Assembly (NCBI GenBank): GCA_026075535.2
Contig: AP026541.1
Coordinates: forward strand, 3,658,001 to 3,722,000
From: Tricholoma matsutake
Lineage: Eukaryota; Basidiomycota; Agaricomycetes; Agaricales; Tricholomataceae
DNA: 64,000 bases
Direction of reading: 5' to 3'
The first letter of the stretch is position 1; each line of letters opens with the position of its first letter. A model generated the notes under the pieces. That model had not been told where the DNA came from, did not search any database, and saw only the letters and a list, made by a program, of their open reading frames with translations. The position numbers and the translations under genes were made by a program. Shown piece after piece: positions 55,858-64,000 of the stretch.

Positions 55858-58800
55858 CATATCCTATAACATATCTGTTCAGATGCAATACTGATGTCAC
55901 TAGTTTGCAATCTGGAACTGCTATCAAGGCTGTGTTATTGTACATTTCTAACTACATCACAAAACCAACCTTAAAAACTCATATAATATTTGACACAGTC
56001 AGAGCCATATTTCAGAAGAATGCAGAATCGATAGCAGGAGAAGAAATCCGACAGGCAAAGGCACATCAATTGATGACCAAGATTGTTAATTGTTTATCTG
56101 CAAAGATGGAGATGGGATCACCAATGATATGTTTATATCTTTTAGATAATCCAGACCACTACACCAAATATACTTTTGTTCCTTTTTACTGGCAATCATT
56201 TGTATCAAAAGCTCATGATGCATGGAATACTGATCCTACAATATCTCAAGAACATCCAACAGACAAGATGCCAGAGAAGGTAGCAATACTTCAACAGCAT
56301 CACAACATAGTTGGGTTTTCACCAGTAGATGACTATCTTTTGCATGCACCAGAGTTAGAGTCTGTCTGCTTATATGACTAGATATCTCGCTGCCAACATG
56401 TTAAATAAACTCTCTCATTCTACTGTGGTTCCAGATAACAACTCAGACTCTGAAGTTGATGATGAAGAAAAAATACAAGTTAAACCACAAGCTTCTTTGC
56501 TCAAATTTTTACCAGAGCATCCCTTTTCAACAACACATGCAAGTCATTGGTTGGCACCTAGTAAAGCATGAATTCCAAATTTTATTGGAACTACAATTCT
56601 ACGATGTGACCAAGGAGATCAAGAATATTATTGCAGTGCCATGCTCACTGTGTTTAGGCCATGGAGAACAGGTTTACATTTGAAACACAAAAACAACACA
56701 TGGAATGATGCCTTCATAAAATACAGCTTTTCAAAATGTCAAAAAGAAATTATGGCTAATATGAACATATGATATGAATGTTTAGATGCACAAGATGATT
56801 TTCACACTCAAATGAAAAAAGGAGCAGTCTTAATACTAAGTTGGGCAGAAGAAGACAACACAGTATGGACCAATCTTGATCAAACAATTGCCAGAGTATG
56901 CAGACATTGTGGTAGACATTCATATTTCATCAACATTTGGTAAGGCTCAGCTACAAATGCAAGGTATGATGACTTCAATTAGAAGAACACTGACTGATGC
57001 AGGATGGACAAACTGTAATTCAAAACTGTTACCTTCAGATTTGCAATTAGCACCAGAGCCTGTGTCAGTGAGTAAGCCTCCAGGACAGTGGAATGCTGAT
57101 GTAATGGCAGCATGTGCTCATGTTTTAGAAGAAAGAGCTCAATTTTTGCCTCAGGACCAAGTACAACAGAAAAAAGGACATGCAGTAAATTGGACACCAA
57201 ATGAAGTAAAAGTAGTAGACAAATCTCATTTAGAAAGAAAAAGTGCAACACTGAAATGGCAACCTTTGATAGACAACATAGTAAAAACATTTGGATTGAA
57301 CACTGAACAAGAAAGAGCTTACCAAATCATTCTGGCAAATCATTCCTGTAGTGAAAATCCTGAACAATTGAAAATGAACCTTGCTGGTATGGCAGGTACA
57401 GGGAAAACCAGGGTGCTAACGGCACCGATACATTTATTTACACAAAAAAAGGAAGCTCATCGATTGGTAATTGTAGCTCCTACTGGAAGTGCTGCATCTT
57501 TACTAAATGGCTCAACCTATCATTACATGTTTGCAATTCACTCAGAAGGAAGAAGAACAAGTGTTGTTCAATTAGCACAAGCAAAAACATGACTACAAGG
57601 AGTAGACTATGTTTTTTTTGATGAAGTGTCCATGCTATCTTGCCAAGACTTATATCGCATTAGTGCAAGACAGGCTGAGCTTATGAACAATCCAACTTCT
57701 CCTTTTGATGGTATGTATATGATTTTTTCTGGTGATTTTGCACAATTACCACCACCTATTGGAGGTGAAAATTCTTCCTTGTATAGTTGGACAGTTGGTA
57801 TTAATGCACAGTCAGTACAAAGTCAAGAAGCAGCCATGGGAAAGGCATTATGGCACCAAGTGACTACTGTTGTAATCTTACAGCAAAATCAGAGACAAGT
57901 TGCTGACTCCCACAGAGATTTGCAGTTTCAAACTGCATTGCAAAATATGCAGTACAAGGCATGCACTCAGGCAGATATTGCATTTTTAAACACACTTGTA
58001 TCAAGTAAAATCAAAGGATGATCACATGTGTCACAAAAAGAGTTTAGAAATGTATCAATCATCACAGCACTTAATTCTCAGAAAGATGAAATCAACTGAT
58101 TAGGTAGCCTTAGATTTGCAGCAGAAACTGGCCAGAAATTGAACCATTTCTTGTCTCAAGACACCATTCCATCCAGTGATGATGATGAGACAACAAAAAG
58201 AGCAGCAGGCAGAAGATGACTTGTACACCATACCAAATTAACCAGAGAAATACAACAGAGTTTATGGAATCAGCCACCATGCAGAAACTCTAAATTGATT
58301 CCTGCTAAACTATCAATTTGTGTGGGCATGCCAATTATGATTTGACATAATGCTGCAACAGAATTATGTATGACAAAAGGTCAAGAAGCAACTGTTTATG
58401 GTTGGGAATATAGCAAAGGCACCAAAGAAGATATGTATCTAGAAACATCATTTCTCAAACTTGTGAACCCAACTCAATCTGTGCAGCTTCCAGACTTACC
58501 TCTTAATGTAGTACCTTTGGTTAATACTACAACTAATACTTCCTGCCAACTCACAGATGATACTTCTTTAGTGATATCTTGAAACCAAGTTGAAGCTTCA
58601 CTAAATTTTGCTATGACAGATTATGCTTCACAAGGCAAAACCTGACAGAAAAATGTTGCTGATCTTGCAGAGACTAGAACACATCAAGGCTATTATACTG
58701 CTTTATCAAGAGGCACAACTGCTAAAGGCACTTTGATCTTGTCAGGAATCCATAGCAATAAGATAACAGGTGGTGCCTTAGGTGCTTTACATCAAGAATT

Positions 58801-59936
58801 CAGAGAACAAGAGCTACTAGATTTGATTACCACATTGCAATATGAAGGTTGTCTTCCCACTCATATTGTAACAGCAGACAGATGAAACACTCTGATATCT
58901 AATTTTTGGAAATGGAAAGGAGAATCCTTTGTCCCATTGACTACACATCCTACAATTGCATGGAGCAAGGAAGATCCTTATTTAGAATGGAATCATGCAA
59001 ATATTGAATGGGCAATCATAAAGGCAAAAGAGCAACAGGCTATAGATAAAGAAGCGAATTGCAGACTCAAAAGAAAAGCAGAAGACTTTAAGCATGATCA
59101 GCTGCCAGCTAAAAAGACTACAAAAATAGAAGTACACAGCAAGCCAGGAAGAACCAGAGAACAGTCTTCTAGGAACCAGGTGGGAGAACAACAGCTGTGC
59201 TTATGATGCTATCCTGGCAATTTTATTTAACACCTGGCACCAAGACCCAACTTACTACACAACAATTTGGCAGCAAATAGTAAACACTGAGTTAAACATG
59301 CTAGTGGCAAGATTTAATCAACTAATAAATAATCCACAGGTTTCATTGGAAACTATCAGAGAGCACATGAGACATCATTTTGCCAGCTTATCAGATTCTT
59401 CATTTCATTATGGGCACTATACAAGTGTACACAACATTTTTTTTAACTTTATTACAAAGGGAAACTGAGTCACAAAAACCACAAGACAATGTATGAATTC
59501 AAACCATGCAATGTTTCATGAGACAACTGTAAGGAATGCAATGATTAAGGTGTTTGCAACTGAGCCATCCCAACCTCTTCAAAGTATTATGAATCATTTC
59601 CAAGAACTTCTACCATCAAGATGCCAGAGTTGAAATCAGCATCAACTAAGATCAACAACAATACTGTCCCACCAACCTTTACTAGCATTTGAATGGGGAA
59701 TAAATACTCCAACTCTGAGTAACACACTGCATATAGCTGCTGAAGATATATATCACACTTACCATCTATGTGGAATCATATATCTAACTCATGAACACTT
59801 TACCAGCCATTTCTTAGATCATGAAGATCAGTGGTGGTTTCATGATGGAATACTGACTGGAGTCACTCTTAGAAAGGAATCCAGAATATCAGCACAACTT
59901 TCTCATGCAATATTAGCAATATATAGATACTAAATA
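55858..59936 (+). pseudogene. Helitron E RepHel, C-terminal half
   Basis: The rest of the Rep domain has two tyrosines in YISNYITK (55941 and 55953). A linker includes the acidic NNSDSEVDDEE. The Pif1-type helicase has Walker A GMAGTGKT (57386-57409), FFDEVSML (DE at 57620-57625) and FSGDFAQLPP near 57726, and later motifs near 58660-58740 (YTALSRGT). A frameshift leads into a C-terminal domain with NNSCAYDAIL (Cys at 59196-59198) and YLTHEHFTSHF ... WWFHDG near 59780-59850, which looks like a ubiquitin-specific-protease fold with candidate Cys and His. Many stops (near 56379, 57589, 58019, 58099, 58218, 58345, 58645, 58883). Confidence 0.85.
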
Positions 59937-59944
59937 TAAATCAA

Positions 59945-60625
59945 GCAATGTGCCAGTGGGAATAATCCTGGATCTACAACCTCTAACCCCTAAGAACTCA
60001 GACATGACATGCGAAGCATTGGCCCTCTAGCACAAGTATGGTGGTGGTGATCTTGACGAACCTGCCAGTGTTCATGGACTGGCCAAAGGTGCCTGTGGAG
60101 TAACAGATGCAGATTGGGCAACTGATGAAATGGATTGGAAAAGCATATCGGGATACTGCTTTTATTTCCTTGGATCTCTTGTCTCCTGGTCAGCTGTCAA
60201 ACAATGCACCATAGCACTATCATCCACTGAAGCAGAATATTACGCAATTGCACATGGCATGAAAGAAGCACTGTGGATATGTCTATTTCTTTCTTCACTC
60301 AAATTCCCTGTGCCAAAATCCTTTCCACTTATTTGTGATAATCAAGGTGCTCATTGTATTGCAGACTCGACCTCATCTTCCTCTCGTTCCAAACACATTG
60401 ACATTCGCTATCACTTCATATGTGATCACATTTCCTCTGATGATTTCTCCACTACTTGGGTGGCCACAAATGACTGTGGATGGCACTACATGAGAAGAGA
60501 AGAGGGGAACAGGGAGAGGTGATGGGAGTGTGAGACAGGGTACCCACAGCTGGGCTTGTACACCCTCCACAGCCAAGGAAAAAAAGTAGAGGGGTAGAGG
60601 GATGTACATAGAGGGAGGGGTTAAT
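59945..60625 (+). pseudogene. pol: Ty1/Copia RNase H fragment and 3' flank
   Basis: From about 60085 the frame reads TDADWATDEMDWKSISGYCF, SWSAVKQCTIALSSTEAEYY, KEALWICLFLSSL and SKHIDIRYHFICDH, the C-terminal RNase H of Copia polyproteins. The normal end is replaced by divergent sequence near 60470. A purine tract (GAGGGAGGGGTTAA, 60611-60624) precedes an LTR-like TGTTGGGAGAGC at 60625. Everything upstream in the polyprotein is missing, so this is a 5'-truncated copy next to Helitron E. Confidence 0.8.
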
Positions 60626-61110
60626 GTTGGGAGAGCTGGGAACAAGGTGCTCTCTGTGAGTGCACCTGTATGGGGAGAGGGAGAGGTTCTGCATACCTAG
60701 GCCATCCCCTTATGAAGTGCACATGGAAAAGGGATATAATAGTCAAATAAAACGATACAATAGACCCCCTGAAGTACCTGTAGTAATGGGGATGGCCATA
60801 GCAGAGAACATGGAGTCAGGAGGAGGTATGCATACCCTGGGAGATCCGTGGCACCAAAATGTTCGCTTTCTTCGATTCCTGGGCCTTATAGTAAAGTAGA
60901 ACAAAGGTCAGTAAAGGAGATAGCAGGGATATGAGATCCTGACTCACCAGGACATGGATTCCCCACCTACAGATGTGAACTTTGCTCACCATGTATCCCA
61001 CACCTCACCTTCTGTACAAAGCTCCTCATAGGCATCTATAGTAGTCCTGTACCCCTCGGTTATAGCCTACAAGTCATCCATATAGTCAATAATTCACCCT
61101 ACAAGTCAGG
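60625..61110 (+). repeat. probable Copia 3' LTR, right end undefined
   Basis: Begins TGTTGGGAGAGC after a purine tract. No second copy exists in the window to define its end, and no target duplication can be checked. Otherwise no gene is seen here. Confidence 0.4.
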
Positions 61111-61118
61111 TTCTTCAC

Positions 61119-62010
61119 CTACTCACCTTTTCTCCTTGTTACTATATGCCAGCTCACAGGACCCACTGGTGGCTGTATAGATAAATTAACCAAGGTATTG
61201 TAAGTAGAATCAATACCTTGGAATAGTTCATGAGTCTGTAAATAGTGGTAGAGACTAAATGTATTGAGGTAGGAAAGAAGTGTCAGATTTGGAGAATATG
61301 TCTTCCACCCCTCAATCAAAGCTTCATCAGGCTCGAGAGCCTGATTTTTGTTGAAATACATGTCCCGTTCAATGCTGACCTTACGTTGGATAGGCCAATA
61401 AATCCAGAACCCTTTAGATTCATCGTCGTAACCCACAAAGGGAGCTTTTTCAGCTTGTGGCTCAAGCTTTCCTGCGCCAAGTCACTTTATCCAGACTGTC
61501 ATGCCCCATTCACACAGCTGAGACAAGTCTGGTTTCTCCCCTGTTGCTACCTCGTGGGGAGTCTTGTGCTCTGGTAGAGCTCGTGTCGGCACGCAATTAT
61601 GCAGCCAGACACCATGGCACACTGCTTCTCCCCACAGACTTCGGGGTAATCCAGCTGTTGGAGCAGGCTCTATGTACTGAACAGCAGAAGAGACTACACA
61701 TTCCTTACAACCTACCTGGGGTTTAGTATAGACTTACAGCTAGGGTTAGCAGAGGTAAGAACACTATATTCCTACTACGGTACAAGTTCTCCTTATATAC
61801 ATAATAATAAGGATGTCACATGACTCCAGAGGAATATGCATATGAAACATGTAACAATATTGGTAATTGATTGATTTCAACACCAGCAACCATCATTGCC
61901 CGCATGTCATTCAAATGGGTTCTATTTCCTCGTTCGACAGCGCCGTTAGATGCTGGGGAGTCATAATCCTTGGTCGGCCCTTCATTCGGTGAAGAATCCA
62001 ATACTTTCAA
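61119..62010 (-). pseudogene. pol: Ty1/Copia integrase fragment
   Basis: Minus strand: YDSPASNGAVERGNRTHLND near 61960-61900 carries the third catalytic residue region of the Copia integrase. A 150-200 bp interruption follows, then LPRSLWGEAVCHGVWLHN and ALPEHKTPHEVATGEKPD near 61660-61520 and FVGYDDESKGFWIYWPIQRK near 61440. RNase H, RT and LTRs are absent on this side. It faces the Copia fragment at 60 kb in the opposite orientation. Confidence 0.8.
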
Positions 62011-62075
62011 GGTAGTTATTCAAGTTGTACACGTTGAGGCCTTCAATACAGGGTCATATAGAAATTTACTGACGA

Positions 62076-64000
62076 CTACAAATCTGCATCTTCCTGATTC
62101 ATTCCGACTGCTTCGCGAATCAAAACCCCAATCTGCTGCTCGAAATCCACAGGATTTAGAGAGCGAACACGGCGATGAATAGCATCGGAGTCGACCCCCT
62201 GATAGGTGTTCACTGCACTGTCGATGAGTTCCTTCGACAAACGCCTTGGTGGCTCTGTGGGAAGTGCTTCCAGAAAGAGTCGGTGAAGGATCAAGGTGAG
62301 GTCTACTATATACGCTCCCAGGTACTGAGCAGTCAAAGGGCTGAATCGCGTTGTGCGAGCTATCAGTATTGTTCGCATCGGAGAGACCTCACACATACAC
62401 AGTTTGGTATATCCGAAACAGGTACTTGATCGTGAGGAGGCCGATACCGATGCCTCCCAGCACTTGTGCAAAAGTCGCCCCAACAACTCTCGCAATAGAA
62501 ACTGCATTCGAGCATCCCGATAACCAGTCCTCGCTGGTATTGGGCGCTCAGGTGTCATCGGAAAGTATAGGAGTGCCGACTCACGGATCACTCTTGGGAA
62601 CAAATTCCTCAGTAAGTTTGATTGTTTGGGAGAAGAAATAGTCACCGGACAATAACTAGAAATGTGATAAGTAACGATGCAGCCGAACTCTTGAGACATC
62701 GGAAATGACCTTGTCAGGATCATCGAAGTTCCAGACCTTGAGGACGTCCTCGTAGATACGCCGTATGCATTCAATCAACTTCCTACCCTGGAAGGCTACG
62801 TTCTGCCCCAGGTCGATCCAGTATTCTGCAGAAAATATCAGTACGTGTCCAGATTCAGGCAAGTAAAAGAAACACGCACTTTTACAACCTTCGCTATACG
62901 AGAATTGAACTGATAAGTTCGAGGGTTCGCCAATTACCAGTCAAACCGTACCGGATGGACTGTTCTACCTTTTGGCGTGCACTGATTTGCTGAGCAGCGG
63001 CCCACGGTAGCCATAACTCTCCCTCGACATCATGCAGGCTTTGCCTGGTGACCTCTGTTAATTTACGAAGAGTGTGAAGGTAGTCTAGATGTGTTAGAAT
63101 CAGCTCTTGAACTTTAAAGGTCACGGATACAAACTGGGCTTGGTCGAAATTCGAGCACATGGCACCCGCGCAGTTGACCGAAAGCCCTCAATAGACCGTT
63201 TGAAGTCCTCTTCGGCGTTCATTTGCTGAGTCTTCTGATTTTCGGATTCAGGATCTTTACGTTTTCGGGCCTGCCGGACATGTTGCGACACGAGCATGTC
63301 AAACTTCGTGAAGACAACGATTACAGGTATTTGATCTGTCGAATGGGATGTCAGGTTTAGAGCTGAGGGCCATAGGTGGGATGGCTCCTACATTCCGTCG
63401 CAAGGGACAAGAGTTGTTCATCCCCCGTTTGTTGTAGTCTCGACCCAGTCCGGGGAGTTTCTATACACAGCCTTTCAGAATAATTTAGACTGAGCGTAGT
63501 TCACGGATGTCGGAGGCCTTACCAAATCGCATGAATGCGGTCCTTGAGTTCAGCAGTCGCACTGGTCTGAAGAAACGCCTTCACCGTCTCCCAGTTGGCT
63601 GTGTTGGCCGGCTCAAAGCCTTGGCTATCATGAAGAATAAATCTTGGATTCTCATCGGAGGTGTATGGCAAGGTAATATCCGCCCTTCCAGCACGGTCGT
63701 GTGCGATATCGATGGCCTTATACAGGGCCATAGATCATGGATCGCAAGAAAGAGCCAGGTGCTCACGTACTTTCAAACTAATGTTGAAGACAGTGCTAAT
63801 GAGTGAGGACTTTCCAACACCGGTCTAGACGGCTATTAAGCTTGAATACGGGATGAAGACAAAGGATGCTGACCCCTCCGACGACGAGGATCCGAAACCT
63901 ATTAAAATTGACGAGATTGAGATCTAGAAGTGATAAGTGAGACGATACGTACCTTGGACATACGGCAAGGGTTTCGTCTACTTTCGACGGTAGATCGGTT
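62076..64000 (-). CDS. P-loop GTPase (G-domain protein), 5' end beyond window
   Basis: A host-like gene with short GT-AG introns. Exons on the minus strand that I could phase: 63953-64000 (partial), 63874-63898, 63771-63824, 63533-63716, 63392-63471, 63135-63335, 62952-63084, 62880-62893 and 62689-62825; downstream splicing is less sure, and the last exon ends at TAG 62076-62078. The protein has FRILVVGG joined to TGVGKSSL (G1, GxxxxGKS), HDSQGFEP (G3) and VVFTKFD (G4, TKxD), then VEGELWLPWAAAQQISARQK. A membrane-like stretch FAQVLGGIGIGLLTIKYLF lies near 62490-62430, and the C-terminal part has YIVDLTLILHRLF. The G1-G3-G4 order fits MMR_HSR1-type small GTPase domains; proteins with this layout are common in Agaricomycetes and function is unknown. 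Splice phases and motifs are intact. Confidence 0.8.

Larger units (their letters stand above)
33561..59936 (+). mobile_element. Helitron E, split by a 19-kb nest
   Basis: A RepHel Helitron interrupted at 36677-55857 by Gypsy C. Joining only the flanks leaves about 7.2 kb of Helitron sequence. The coding order is DUF6570-like region, Helitron_like_N with HUH motif, two-tyrosine motif, Pif1 helicase and cysteine-protease-like end, as in agaricomycete Helitrons. Neither the TC start nor a convincing hairpin plus CTRR end could be placed; a CTAG after a weak hairpin at about 60022-60042 is the only candidate. Many stops make it inactive. Confidence 0.85.

Noticed and set aside
60022..60042. Helitron E 3' end at CTAG after ATGC-GAA-GCAT
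   Set aside because: The stem is only 4 bp and no second copy is available to confirm the boundary; noted as a weak candidate only.

Overview
This 64 kb window reads as repeat-dominated fungal nuclear DNA, most likely from a mushroom-forming basidiomycete (Agaricomycetes). The evidence is: 50-60 bp GT-AG introns in the one well-preserved gene; Ty3/Gypsy chromoviruses with self-priming ends like the fungal Tf1/sushi group; Helitrons with a DUF6570-type N-terminus, a Rep/Pif1 core and a C-terminal cysteine-protease-like domain; and fragments of protein families that, from memory, are multicopy in mushroom genomes. Almost every coding region except the right-most gene is broken. Many in-frame stops are TGA where a sister copy keeps CGA, the pattern expected from deamination of methylated CpG.

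Left part (1-8.8 kb): a tandem-repeat tract with arms in opposite orientation (590-3985) carries a hAT-like insertion at 1686-3564 with an 8-bp target duplication. That insertion holds tRNA-like Pol III promoter modules near both ends, both reading outward, and an array of evenly spaced GC hairpins. It is followed by a truncated Helitron Rep fragment (4248-5675) fused to a degenerate transposase gene (about 5676-8265) and a palindrome-rich module that recurs elsewhere in the window.

8.8-15.5 kb: a foldback element (8813-15222) was split by Gypsy element A (8895-14760, minus strand, 363-bp LTRs, 5-bp duplication CCTAC). 15.5-22.8 kb: purine-rich minisatellites, a Helitron N-terminal remnant and a second copy of the hairpin/palindrome/tRNA-like composite. 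22.8-33.5 kb: degraded mushroom multicopy genes, a MITE with long inverted repeats and internal telomere-like motifs, a 5' fragment of an aldehyde dehydrogenase gene and tandem repeats.

33.5-60 kb: a four-layer nest. Helitron E is split by Gypsy element C (36677-55857, duplication CATAT). C is split by Gypsy elements B (37588-44472, duplication GTTCC) and D (48720-54756, duplication TTGTC/TCATC). B is split by a hAT MITE (40677-41503, duplication CTTGTCAT). 60-62 kb: two Ty1/Copia fragments in opposite orientations. 62.1-64 kb: the downstream part of a multi-intron P-loop GTPase gene on the minus strand, the only locus that looks like a functioning host gene.
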